Assembly: GCA_009667805.1 (NCBI GenBank)
Contig: CM019064.1
Location: 78,676,400-78,740,399 of the forward strand
Reading direction: 5' to 3'
DNA: 64,000 nt
Source: Leptobrachium leishanense
Taxonomy: Eukaryota > Chordata > Amphibia > Anura > Megophryidae
Numbering within the stretch: the first letter of the stretch is position 1; every line of letters starts with the position of its first letter. The notes below the pieces were generated by a model. The model was not told where the DNA came from, did not search any database, and saw only the letters and a program-made list of their open reading frames with translations. Of the stretch, positions 23,504-33,899 are shown piece after piece. The position numbers and the translations under genes are program-made.

Positions 23504-24008
23504 CTCACTCCCTGGCAAAAAAAGTCACTATCTGGATTAAACAAGAAAATAATGTTTCACTGCAAAAAATTAGGTCATATGACTCTCTGAATATACTGAA
23601 TGAGCAGGTTTCTCCATCAATGCATTTTTTTCCTTCCCTGATGGCACAGCAGGCATATTCCAAAATGACAATGCCAGGATTCGTCGGGGTCAAATTGTGC
23701 AAGAGTGGTTCAGGGAGCATGAGACATAATTTTCACACATGGATTGGCCACCACACAGTCCAGACCTTGACCCTATAGAGAATCTTTGTGATAATGTGCT
23801 GGAGAAGACTTTACACATCGTCCGACTCGCCCATCATCAGTACAAGATCTTGGTGAAAAATTAATGCAACTCTGGAAAGAAATAAATGTTGTGACATTGC
23901 ATGAGCTTCACGATGCCTCAGCCAATGAGTGCCATAAACAAAGCAATGAGTGGTCCAATGAAATATTACAGTGTAACTTTGTTTTTGTTTGTTCTTTTTA
24001 GTCAGGCT

Positions 24009-24020
<12 letters not shown>
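23504..24020 (+). mobile_element. Internally deleted Tc1/mariner-like element
   Basis: Left end ACTCCCTGGCAAAAAAAG and right end CTTTTTAGTCAGGCTGAGT are degraded inverted repeats. Between them is the C-terminal third of a transposase. The remainder has been deleted. The right end is followed by a TG repeat. Confidence 0.75.
23670..23864 (+). pseudogene. Tc1/mariner transposase C-terminal remnant
   Basis: Translation gives [18 protein letters not shown], an in-frame stop, then DWPPHSPDLDPIENL, the catalytic block near the last acidic residue of Tc1/mariner transposases, followed by LEKTLHIV and a second stop. It is therefore dead and truncated. Confidence 0.85.

Positions 24021-24042
<22 letters not shown>
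24010..24042. repeat. (TG)n microsatellite
   Basis: About 16 uninterrupted GT dinucleotides, immediately after the transposon end. Confidence 0.97.
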
Positions 24043-24044
<2 letters not shown>

Positions 24045-25189
24045 TCTATACATATATAGTATATATACACACTTTATATTTATGAGGTGTGTGTATATTT
24101 ATGACAATTTTGTTACATTCCTGAATTGAATATTGTGAGCTTGTGATTACAGGTTACATTTTGTCTGTGAATGCAGTTTTAGTTTTTGGTGTCTGACGGT
24201 AGTCGCCAATTTTATTTCCTAGATTAGTTTTTTTTTCCTTTTTTTTTTATTCCAAATCCGCTGGAGTTGACAGATTGCTGCTTCAGGCAGGTGCGTATTG
24301 CCAATGCAAAGCCAAATGCACATTTCATGAAAAGCTGTGCTTATTCTGACCTCGTAGTTTTGCCTTTTGATATATCAAAGCTTCTTGGGGCCTACCAGCC
24401 CTCGTAGGACCACGTCTTGAAGAGCCTGGTGTCCGTTGTGGTCTGACAGCTGCAGGTCCTCTTGCGGTTAAGCTGTTAAGCACAGTGTACAAGAGCCTGG
24501 TCTACACATCAGAATTGTAATCATCGTTTTATTACATAAACATGAAGGTTACTGGGTGAATACAAATGAGGAGCCAGTCAACAGTGATGAATGTAGTTTT
24601 AGATTGCTTTTAGATGGGTGTTTATACAAGGTCTCTGTGTGCAGACAGTGCGGCTGTTACATGTGAGAGTGGGTACCTGTGGAAAGTCTGATAGAAAGCG
24701 GCCTCCAGCCGTTACCGTGTCTTAAGTGCACACTTTAGAATACCTTTCAGACTCGTTCTCACATTAAACAATATTAACCTTTAATAACTAAAGCTCATTA
24801 ATAAGGCTTCACCAGACTCTCTAGGTGGTTTTTACACATGCACCTGCACTTTCAGACAAATCTAATTCTGATGGGTCGGCCTGGGGCCATTTGATGCCCA
24901 GTGAAATCTTCCCAGCTTCCCCTCCATGGTGATATCCCCTCATCAATGCATCCCACCATATAATACTGACCCCCTAGTAACCCCAGATCAAACACATTAG
25001 AAAGCCACCAACAGAAAATATATTCAGATTGACTGAGACACACAGGCAGTCACATCCAGACCGTGAAAGAAACTGAGAAAAACACCCACACACACCCACA
25101 CCATTGCGATGCAAGAACACTTATGAAGACACAGACCCTGAAAGACATACGAAGACACTAACAGACATTGGCAGAGGCACGACCACTAA
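24045..25189. other. Intronic stretch, nothing recognised
   Basis: AT-rich simple stretches near 24050-24110, otherwise unique-looking. No transposon ends or coding motifs seen. A run of ACACAC-type words precedes the hAT element. Confidence 0.4.
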
Positions 25190-25257
25190 CAAACGCACAG
25201 TGGCATCACAAGGGGGGGCGGGGGGTGGCCCGCACCGGGTGACACCCTAAAATTTTG

Positions 25258-25335
25258 TTTATTTATTTACACAAAAGTATTTTACCAGGAAGGATACATT
25301 GCGATTTTCCTCAGTTTCAAGTATGTCCTGGGTAG
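25258..25335 (-). mobile_element. SINE tail fragment, same family as 6001-6195
   Basis: Shares TTTTACCAGGAAGGATACATTG and the following TTTCAAGTAYGTYCTGGGT with the SINE at 6001-6195. Only the tail is present, inside the hAT element. Confidence 0.7.
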
Positions 25336-25387
25336 GCAAGGCCTAGGCTGGCTCTTTCCAGGGGGTGACAAAAAAAAACACCACTGA

Positions 25388-25918
25388 AGGGGTTATTCAA
25401 GGCACTGAAATGACGCTGACATGTTAGTGTTCTGTTGTTCCCCGCACTTCGGGGAATCAAATTTCCCCACCATTCACCGCAGTGTCCCCGAAGTGCAGGG
25501 AATTGGCCGTCGAATGCTGCCGCAAACCCATCGCCTGCTGTTTTCAAAAAAACTGCTGAGCGAAAATGTCTGGAATTAACATATAAGGTCCTATGAATGA
25601 TAATAAAAAGGTCTGTTACAGAAAAAAGAAGATCCACTATTGGGGGGAAAATTGCCAAAAAATTCAATAAAAAGACTTTTTACTGCAGATTAAAATAATA
25701 AATGGTTTATTAGATATTGGACAAAAAAGAACGATGATATTTTTAACAGTGAAACCTATGGGATTCGCCTGAATAAACCTGTTGAATGAAACCACTGAAC
25801 ATTAGGTAATTTCACTGCTGTTCGGTGTTCTCTGAATAGATTAACCATTATTTCCCTATGGGGACTTTCACTGCCTTCAAACAGGCACCATACTTGTTGG
25901 CAGTTCGCCAAAATTTGT
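25388..25918. mobile_element. Fragment of CAGGGTTATCC MITE family nested in hAT
   Basis: Begins AGGGGTTATTCAAGGCACTG and shares long interior segments with 10309-11174, including ACTGCTGAGCGAAAATGTCT, GTTTATTAGATATTGGA and GAAACCTATGGGATTC. The right end is not cleanly defined. Confidence 0.75.
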
Positions 25919-26100
25919 GTGTGAGCATATCACAGAGCTCCACAGCAATAAACCTCACAGTAATGTGCGCTGTGTATGAGCATTCAGTGTGATATGGAAG
26001 TAGTGATTTATGAGTAAGGGTAGTTAAAAAAAGTAACCGTAAAACGCGGGGGGGGGGGACATCATGAGTTACTGCACCGGGGGACGCCACTGCAAACACA

Positions 26101-28020
26101 CACACAGGAAATAAAAAAGACACTGACAAGACACAAGGAGAGTGACAAACCGAGGCAGACACAGAAAAGTGAAGACGTGTAGTAACACACTGTTATATAT
26201 TATATCTTAAACACACACACTGGCAGATACTAACAGACAACGGCAAAGACACAGGCACAAAGAGTCACTGACTCACACAGAGACCTGTACCAGACATAAA
26301 CAATGATTCAATCATACATAGTCACAATGACACGTGCAGACTCCAGGGTAGTGTGTGTGCAACTACTTTTTTCCCCTTTTTGTTTCCTTGTTCTTCTTGC
26401 ATTTACTCACAATGTTACTTTGGCACACATACTGAAACCTGCCCCCACCCCCCAAAAAACAAAAGAGCACAATAGGGTTGGTAGGCAGCTTCATCTGGGG
26501 TGCACCACTGAGATACTGTGACGAGAGTCTCTCTGAACTGGGGGTACCTGGACTTGGCATTACTGCTGGGAGATGTGGGTCTCTGGGTTCTGGGGAGTCT
26601 TACATGTCATCTTATTCCCCAACCCACTCCTATGTCCAAGTCATCCTGTGCCTATAAGGGTACGGGTTGTACGTGTTATGTATGAGTATTGTTATTTTCT
26701 GGTTTTTTTAAATATATTTTACTGTTATGGATAATAGTACAGTTCGTGTCACTGTAGCCCTTTCCAAACCCCCACCCCTATAGAATATTTTTTTAGATCC
26801 ACGAAAGGCTTGAATGGTCATTGTTTGGCAAACATTGCCCCATTATCAGACCATTGAGTGTTTGAGCTGTTCTCCTTAATTCATATCTACCCTGTGATTG
26901 CAGGGTTATTGTGTAGAAACGTATTGTTCTGTTTTTTGGAATGTTGCACAATGTGTCTTCAAATTCTGTCTCAAACACCAAGATGCCAGGGAGGGATTTT
27001 TGTTGTATCACTGGGGTATAAATTCATGTGCTGTGACAATGAACCAGTATGCTTGACCCAATACGATCGGTGTCATCCATGATATTGGGGACATGGAAAA
27101 TATGCAAAAGATGCTCTGCTGTTTTGCTGTGTTGGAGTTCTAGGCCCAGAGGAGGAAGCTAATCATGACTGCCAAAGGACCTCATAGACCTTGGTTCCTG
27201 TAACCGATACCAACTGGGAGGAATGGGAAGCTGATCCCATGACTTCTGCTCTGAATGTGCAACTAGGACCCCTGACGGCCTTTGCGAAGGCACATTTGGG
27301 TAGAGCTGTATTGACCATTGGACATCCTGTGGGGCTGCATGGCTATCACTCCCATAAGCCTGCACTGCTTTTGATATGTCCAATGTAAGCTGCCAGTAAA
27401 CTGGTCTCTGGTCAATAGATGCCAATTTACAGCCAACAAGTCTACTCCTTCTACCATAAGGAAAGGAAACGGTGATGTTTCTTTAAGTGATTCTTGGAGT
27501 AGACTGAGAGAAGTGAAGCCATTAAAGTGAGTTACGCCAGTCAGTGTTTAGCAAACAAGGCCCATTGTATTCTTACAAAGATACTGCTTTGTGTGGTTTA
27601 TAGAGCTATGGAGAAGAAGAAGAAAACGTGTCATGCCGCCCTGTGCACAACATGGCTAACAATATTTTCACTATTTAATAGAGCATGTAACTCTATCAAT
27701 GGCACTAGGTAGACATTTTTTGCTGTACTTTTGGCTGATCGCCATGCAACTGTCATGTGATCTGCTAGTTGTGAGGTTCAAGGTGATACTATGTGACAGG
27801 ACTAGGTATAAATGAGAATTAAGCGCACTGGCTGTTGTCTTCCGTTTGCATAGTCTTCATTATGCCCACAAACACCTTACTGATATTCATGACTATCTGA
27901 GAAGAACATGGGCCCTAAAGCTGTGTATTGATCCACCCTGTGTTCAAAACTCTGTCACCATCAAAAAGAACATGGCACTTCCATAATGCCAAGATTCATA
28001 CGTTGCTAACAACGCATAAC
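26101..28020. other. Intronic stretch, nothing classified
   Basis: CA-rich patches near 26101-26260, otherwise non-repetitive. The frames at 27159-27457 overlap on both strands and show no domain. A short imperfect fold-back around AGTCTACTCC / GGAGTAGACT lies at 27439-27504. Confidence 0.4.
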
Positions 28021-28094
28021 TACAGGGGTGTAGCATTCTACGTCTGCTTCCCTCATTTCTGGTTTAGGCTATACCAGGCTGTGTATTCTGGTTC

Positions 28095-28200
28095 AGGTAA
28101 TACCAGGATCTCAAACTCTGGCTCCCCAGATGTTTCTGAACTACAACTCCCATGATTCTCTTAAAGAGTTCAGGGAATTGCAGGCAATCAACATTGTGGG
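28095..28200. mobile_element. Fragment of CAACCTTGGC palindromic MITE family
   Basis: Contains CTCTGGCTCCCCAGATGTTTCTGAACTACAACTCCCATGATTCT-type word order in family register; the right half is degraded. Confidence 0.55.
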
Positions 28201-28277
28201 TGGAGGTGCAGAGATCCCTGTGGTAAAATGTCTGTTTTCCTCCTAAAGTTTCCTCATATGAGGGGTATATGTGTGTG

Positions 28278-28279
28278 TA

Positions 28280-28327
<48 letters not shown>
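28278..28327. repeat. (TA)n microsatellite
   Basis: Alternating TA broken once by a C. It marks the left edge of the Penelope-like segment. Frames full of I and Y over it are artefacts. Confidence 0.95.
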
Positions 28328-28332
<5 letters not shown>

Positions 28333-28334
28333 AA

Positions 28335-28831
28335 TCCACTGCATACAGCACTCTCCATATTACCGTTCATTGCCTGGTGCAATCCAGTTGAAGTATATAG
28401 AATTAGGCAATAGAGGATGCACTCACGGTCTTCCAAACAAATATAAAGAATTTATTTTACAAAACTCACATGGACATCAACGTTTCGGCTCGCAGAGCCT
28501 TTTTCAAGATAAACAAACAACACCAAATAACACATTTTTATACTAACAAACCAATGAATGAATTAACTCACCAATCTGTCAGAAATCTCACTAATGAGTT
28601 GCCCCACCCCATCCTGAATCAACAAGATTACGGGCGGGGGCCAACAACACATTGATAATGGGACTGAATACTAAGAAAAAAATATATAACAATACAGAGA
28701 TACAAAAATACAAAAAAGTTAAAAGCAAAAGATGAATGACTGAATATTGTAACTAATATTGCAATGAAACAAAAATCTTTTTACACCAACTGACCCAAAA
28801 AATATGAACCTCTAAATGTAAAGTCAGTGAT
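28335..28831 (-). mobile_element. Penelope-like element, 3' non-coding region
   Basis: Lies directly downstream, on the minus strand, of the coding remnant at 28832-29091. On that strand it contains CTTGAAAAAGGCTC, a short loop, GAGCCGAAACGTTG: a hairpin followed by GAAAC as in the hammerhead-related terminal motifs reported for Penelope-like elements. It then runs through TAAAATAAATTC and the word CGTGAGTGCATCC to the AT repeat. The same word order recurs in the inverted repeat at 29094-29312, supporting a terminal repeat of one element family. Confidence 0.7.
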
Positions 28832-29091
28832 TTAACGGGGAGATAAAAAAGATGTAAAGGAAATATATTCGTTCAAACCTCTAGGTGAAACTGTATCTAG
28901 TTTCATTGTCCAGAACGCTTCTCTTTGCAACAATAATTGAGACCGATTACCTCCACGTTTTAAAGGTGGTATATGGTCTATAGCCTTAAATTTGAGTGTA
29001 GGTAACCTATGCTGTAAAGCCAAAAAATTTTTGCCACAGGCTTATCAGTAGACCCATCTCTAAAGGCAGTGGTAATATTAGACCTATATAT
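28832..29091 (-). pseudogene. Penelope-like element ORF, C-terminal end (GIY-YIG region)
   Basis: A stop-free minus-strand frame of about 85 codons ends at a TAA at 28832. It reads ITTAFRDGSTDKPVAK, then KAIDHIPPLKRGGNR, LLLQREAFWTMKLDTV and SPRGLNEYI. The order RGG..R, LLQREAFW, L-T-SP-GLNE is the recognisable C-terminus of Penelope-like element proteins, where the reverse transcriptase is followed by a GIY-YIG endonuclease domain. The reverse transcriptase is absent: the frame is cut off at the AT-rich junction with the inverted repeat at 29094. It is a 5'-truncated insertion. Confidence 0.85.
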
Positions 29092-29093
29092 AT

Positions 29094-29312
29094 ATATAGA
29101 GATAGAGGAATAGCGGCACTCTCGGTCTTTCCAAATGTAACAATTTATTGTGGAAATTCAACGTTTCAGTCTGCTAACCGCGGACTTTCATTAGGATAAC
29201 ATCCTGGTATCTTGATGAAAGTCTGCGGTTAGCGGACTGAAACGTTGAATTTCCACAATAAATTGTTACATTTGGAAAGACCGAGAGTGCCGCTATTCCT
29301 CTATCTCTATAT
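29094..29312. repeat. Inverted repeat, 98-bp arms, Penelope-terminal-like
   Basis: Arms 29094-29191 and 29215-29312 are reverse complements with almost no mismatches, spacer 23 bp. Each arm holds the order CGGTCTTTCCAAATG, AACAATTTATTGTGG, AACGTTTCAGTC, which parallels the Penelope-like terminal region at 28335-28520. The right arm carries TTGATGAAAGTCTGC, loop, GCGGACTGAAACG, a degenerate hammerhead-like core. Head-to-head terminal repeats are known for Penelope-like elements. Confidence 0.8.
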
Positions 29313-29375
29313 TTGCTGAGTGGGCACCGGGCACGGCACGTTTCTATTTTTGGAGTGCAGGAGTGATCGTTCGTT

Positions 29376-29430
29376 ATGTGTATATATATATATATATGTA
29401 TGTATGTATATGTATGTATATTTTTCTCCC
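29376..29430. repeat. TA/TATG-rich simple repeat
   Basis: Alternating TA followed by TATG units. Confidence 0.85.
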
Positions 29431-30423
29431 ATATTCACCTCGGGGGTTTCTTACTTCTGAGGTGAGGCCTTCTCTCTGTAGAAGGTTGTCCTATTACTAT
29501 CATTTTTTTTCTTTTAATCTGAGCAAGGCAAATTTATTGTTTGCTTGTTTTTCCTTTTCTTTTCAATTTTTGGTAGATTCCACCAAGCTAGCACAGTTAT
29601 GGGTCACTTATGGATCACAGAAAACGACAGCTTTCATTTCCAGTGAAGGAATGCAATAAATCTGCACAGGGGACAGAGAATCAAAACGAGTCTCATTGCA
29701 CGTAGCCTCGTGTGACTCTTGGCAACTGGGCCAGCCTGCGTGTTTCACGTTTGAAGTACGGAGCCCGTCTGCATGGTTTAAAATGGAAAAAAATGTGTTT
29801 TTGTCTGGGCTATATACTTGTGGTAACCTTTGCTTCTACTTTATTACCACTTACTGGGAAGAAAAACTGCAAAAAAATCTAGTTTTTAAAATAGAACAAG
29901 CAAAGATGGTGGAAAAGAAGAGAATAATAAAACAAAGGAGTAAGGGAGAAGAGATTAACAATTACTGGGCTTCACTAGTGACCCATCTGTCCAGCTCGGT
30001 CAGGTTAAGCTGTGAAGCTTGGCAGCAAAACACGCAATAAATCAAATCAAATGTACCAAATCCGCACATGAAAGTTTTTATTTTAACACGTTCAGGGACC
30101 GGCAAAGCCCTTAATTCTGTCCAGTCCTGGCTTTGTCTTGTTTTTAAAGAAATTAGAGTGCTTTTGTCATGAAGGTGTCACTTTTCTTAATGTATCTTTG
30201 TGCTAAGGATACCAATCTTTATGGCAGGATTCTAGTCTGTATCAAACTTCTTCTGGCACTGATACATTCACAACTACAACACACGGGTGTGGATTTTTTT
30301 TTAAAAAAAAATCTACTTGTCCAATGGACTAAAGTGAAAGCCTGATCTACTTGTCCCTCCATGACAAATCAATCTACTTGGCCTGATAAGAAATACAATT
30401 TCAACAAAACAACATTTAGGTCT
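29431..30423. other. Intronic stretch, nothing classified
   Basis: The open frames at 29363-29659 and 29696-30040 show no domain. No transposon ends seen. Confidence 0.4.
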
Positions 30424-30426
30424 TTA

Positions 30427-30773
30427 GGCCGAAGTCAGACAAGCACACTATGTGCGCCCCTACTGACATGCCTTCTGGTGTCTGTCGCAGCGTTGTGATT
30501 CTGCGACGGGGCTGGCCACACGCTGTTGCGTGCTCACAAATTGCGTGCGTGTCAGCGGCCGTGCAGCAAGCCTCCCCGTCAAAGCGCTAGGATGCACGTT
30601 GACGGGGCTGCAAAGCGCGATCCTTCATAGGAGGATCGAGCCTTGCAGCGCTGAGCGCACTAACTGCGCTCAGCGAGGCTGCCAGACTGGTGTCAGACGG
30701 GCGTAGAGTGGATGCAACATCCATTGTTACGGACGTTCCTTCTGCTCTTACTACCGCTCGTCTGACTCCAGCC
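30427..30773. mobile_element. Harbinger-like MITE, GTCAGAC family
   Basis: Ends GGCCGAAGTCAGAC and GTCTGACTCCAGCC with TTA on both sides (30424-30426, 30774-30776). The CG-rich interior differs in sequence from the other members apart from the ends, including the palindrome-like AGCGCTGAGCGCACTAACTG region. No transposase. Confidence 0.8.
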
Positions 30774-30870
30774 TTATTCTTAACCACATAGAGAACAAAC
30801 ACAGGTATTTATTTTAAATAAAACACTTATTGCATTGCAGTTTTCTCACACCCATACCACCCACACAATG

Positions 30871-30935
30871 CAGATCACCGTAATATGTGGTGTGAATGAG
30901 CGTATCCCAGAGCTCCACAGCAATAACACTCAAAA
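30871..30935 (-). repeat. Single diverged unit of the 55-bp repeat
   Basis: Reverse-complement unit with GTGTGAATGAGCGTATCCC and AGAGCTCCACAGCAATA, matching the arrays at 22880 and 63215. Confidence 0.65.
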
Positions 30936-32050
30936 ACAATTATGCTGTTAATTTATTAAATGAAAGCATATGTCAAAATGCAGCATGTTATTAAAATTTC
31001 TTTAAAATTTTAAAATATATATAAAAATCTACTTAAATATATTAAAATATTTTTAAATATAAATTAATGCAGCGACGTTGTTAAAGGGGATTCTGTTTTT
31101 AGAACAAAAAAGAAATCAAACTTGTATAATTAAGGTTTTTTTATATTTTCAAATAATTGGGTCATGTTGGATAGTATTGGAAAGGTCAGACACTGGCCTT
31201 TCCACTGACTCCTCAATTGTCCTTGTAGGCCATATGGATCAAGAGATACAGGTGTCCAAACGACTCCTGCATCTCCTGTGGGATTCCCCTGCCAGTTAGG
31301 AGCGGAATCCCCGATTGTGACATCATCATGCACACGCACGATTACGCCCACAGCCTGGGGGCTGGACTGATGTCCCTGCTTGGAGCCAGATTGACACTCA
31401 GCAGGGACACAACAGGACGCAATGTGGAGGGAATCCCCAGGATGCTCCACGCACATCCACACAGTGCAGGGGCCGCCAGGTTACCGGAAGCACTTGGTGT
31501 TCAGCACACATGCATGCAAAGCAGCCAAAGCTTCGGTTTCCACTCAAACCCTGCACGCAGCAGGGTTAAATGAGGGGAAAGAACACCTGCCCGGCCCCCA
31601 GAACTGCCAGTCCTGGGAGTCGGCCGGTAGGATTTGCCCATCCCTGAACACATATTGGGGGTTCTCAAACAACCATTGAAAGGGACCGTATTCTTATACA
31701 CAAACATGTAACTGCTCTATCGAAGAGAAAACCTCATGAGCCATACGCCATAGGTTCACTGATTGTCATAAAGTGTGAGCTACCCACAATATCATTGCTA
31801 CAAATAATAGAATTGCACCAAGTTTGTCATTTGTTTCTCCTCAAATAAAATAATATAAACTCTTTAATAAACCTTTTCTGTCAATATTATTCTTTCAATT
31901 GTAGAAAATATTTTTTTTCCTTTGTGCGGGCATCCAATAAATAACGTTTGTGTTTTGTAAATAAAGTGTTCTCAAAAAAGTTGTAGATTCATGAGATTGG
32001 CAGGACTGCTGCAGTAGCAATTTATTATATTATCAATTATTGATTGTTTG
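30936..32050. other. Intronic stretch, nothing classified
   Basis: Very AT-rich at 30940-31080, then unique-looking. Overlapping frames at 31130-31707 exist on both strands without motifs. Confidence 0.4.
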
Positions 32051-32054
32051 TTTA

Positions 32055-32235
32055 CATAGTTACATAAGCTGAAAAAAGACATGCGTCCATCGGGTTCAGC
32101 CTCTAACGCATCACCTACTGCTGTTGATCCAATTGAAGGCAAAAAAAACAGTCTGAAGCGCTCGCCAATATGCAACACACTGGGGAAAAAATTCCTTCTT
32201 GAATTTGTGAAGGATGAGAGTTCAAGTTATGAGCT
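32055..32235. mobile_element. Dispersed repeat resembling a LINE end
   Basis: Contains CATAGTTACATAAGCTGAAAA, GACATGCGTCCATCGGGTTC, CTGTTGATCCAATTGAAGGC and AAAAAATTCCTTCTTGA, a word order that I recall as a very common dispersed repeat in frog genomes, usually assigned to LINE ends. Truncated at both sides here. Confidence 0.55.
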
Positions 32236-32256
32236 ACACAGTATATACATTTATTA

Positions 32257-32510
32257 CAGGTTGAGTATCTGTTACCCGGAATTCTGAAAGCGTAAAATTC
32301 CACACCACCTGCTCATGTGACGGGACAAAATTATTAAAAATATTGTGTAAAATTACTTTCAAGCTATGTGCAGTCCTTGTAAATAAAACAATAATGTTGA
32401 GTTGCGACTTGGGTCCCATCTCCAACATATCTCCCTATAATCTACAAATAATCTGAAATATCCAAAACCCTTCCAGTAGTATGCTTTTCAAATAAGGGAT
32501 ACTCAACCTG
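32257..32510. mobile_element. Tigger/pogo-type MITE, 254 bp (CAGGTTGAGTATC ends)
   Basis: Ends CAGGTTGAGTATCTGTTA and AATAAGGGATACTCAACCTG are inverted repeats, flanked by TA on both sides (32255-32256 and 32511-32512). The termini resemble those of the MER2/Tigger group of Tc1/mariner elements known from mammals. Non-autonomous, no transposase. Confidence 0.85.
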
Positions 32511-32890
32511 TATGTCTGTCTGTATCCTTTCATGGTAAACGGTACCTAGTGATCTACTTCCTGATGTTCTCTGATTGGCTGATGTTGGCTGCACCAATCA
32601 CATATCTGTATGAGACCAGTATAGTGTAGACTCTCACTCTATGATTAGATAGGATTGCCAATGACCTGCAAGATAATAGGTGCCATTAAAACCTTGACAC
32701 CACACATATAATCTGCGTGTAAAAAAGAAATGCTGGGGGAGCATGCTGCTCTGCTTCAGTACCCTAATTATCACCGAAAATGCTTGTACATCACTGACTT
32801 CTGTTTTTATTAAGTGACATTTACCCTTTGAGTGCCTTCTGCCCCTCGGGCACATTGTATTAACTCACATATTTGTGTTCTTTTGTTTAG
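32511..32890. other. Exon-proximal intron sequence
   Basis: Non-repetitive sequence ending in the acceptor TTTTGTTTAG of the next exon. No element recognised. Confidence 0.5.
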
Positions 32891-33073
<183 letters not shown>

Positions 33074-33228
33074 TAAATAGTAATCGGGCTTTTTTTATTC
33101 TCCACTGCTTGGTTAAAAAGGATTAAGAAGATATATATATATATATATATAAGAGAACGAAATCCTCGCACCCCCAATACCAGTTCCGAATTGCTCCGGT
33201 GCCAGTATATAGTCAATAGCACAATATC

Positions 33229-33375
33229 CCTCCAGAAATTCCGCACACGGAGTCTTCAAATGTAGAGTAAATAAATAAGAATTTTATTCAAGAAAAAATC
33301 GTTTTTTTTTTCTTGAATAAAATTCTTATTTATTTTCTCTACATTTGAAGACTCCATGTGCGGAATTTCTGGAGG
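33229..33375. repeat. Inverted repeat, about 70-bp arms, Penelope-terminal-like
   Basis: Left arm CCTCCAGAAATTCCGCAC... to TTATTCAAGAAAAAA is answered by TTTTTTCTTGAATAA ... to GTGCGGAATTTCTGGAGG with few mismatches and almost no spacer. Each arm holds AATAAATAAGAATTTTATT and CTTCAAATGTAGAG. It is flanked by TA repeats at 33130-33152 and 33379-33398. The layout resembles 29094-29312, but no coding remnant is attached, so the family assignment is inference. Confidence 0.75.
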
Positions 33376-33514
33376 AATATATATATATATATATATATGT
33401 TGAGCACCCCAAGCATTCGTGATTTTCAATCCTTTTTGGAATCCAGGAGAGTGGGGCGGGAGGGGGAATGCAGCAGGGGAGCACCATTGTCTGTATACAC
33501 TTTTTTTTATTATT

Positions 33515-33895
33515 CTTGTCATCATTTATATGGCGCCAACAGTTTCTGCGGCGCTTTACAATAACCAAAGGGAACGAGATAAACGGACATATGATGGAAA
33601 CAAGAGTGTAGAGGGCCCTGCTCATAGGAGTTTACAATCTAGAGGGATTGGGGTTGAGGAAGACCAGAGGAATTTTACTGGACGGCAGGATCATTAGTGC
33701 CAGCGGTTTGGGAATGGTGGGGCCATAAAAGCAGCTTCAATCATGTATGAGTAGATGAGCAGAGGGATGAGTTGCATCAGTGGTGTGGTACGCTAACCTG
33801 AAGAGATGGGTTTTGAGGGATTTCTTGAAGGCCTGAAGATTAGGGGAGAGTTTGATAGGGTGAGGCAAGTCATTCCATTTTATTTTTCACATGTT
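33515..33895. mobile_element. LINE/SINE-end-like repeat (GGCGCTTTACAAT), paired with 61620-62105
   Basis: Contains TATGGCGCCAACAGTTTCTG, GGCGCTTTACAATAACC, GAGGGCCCTGCTCATAGGAG, TTTACAATCTAGAG and later TTGAAGGCCTGAAGATTAGG. The same order recurs at 61620-62105. The first words are the reverse complement of the tail at 37010-37205 (AGCGCTATGGCACTTGTTGG), so this is the antisense orientation of that repeat. Confidence 0.6.
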
Positions 33896-33899
33896 GCAC

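Larger units (their letters stand above)
25198..26092. mobile_element. hAT-type element (CAGTGGCATCAC) with nested fragments
   Basis: Ends CAGTGGCATCAC and GGGGACGCCACTG, flanked by octamers CAAACGCA and CAAACACA (one mismatch), an 8-bp hAT duplication. Inside are a SINE tail (25258-25335), a large fragment of the CAGGGTTATCC MITE family (25388-25918) and a 55-bp repeat unit (25917-25985). No transposase. Confidence 0.82.
7515..32890 (+). other. CUX1: CUX1 intron, 25,376 bp
   Basis: Donor GTAAGA at 7515 and acceptor TTTTGTTTAG ending at 32890. Joining the flanking exons gives SFQAE followed by IDALSK in frame. The intron contains at least two dozen mobile-element copies, several nested, listed separately. 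Confidence 0.9.

Noticed and set aside
28228..28436. Frames rich in I and Y around TA repeats (also at 18840, 33130, 50300)
   Set aside because: Translation of alternating TA sequence.
29200..29250. A functional hammerhead ribozyme
   Set aside because: The core is close but the first conserved base differs and no clear stem I and cleavage site could be drawn; reported only as hammerhead-like.
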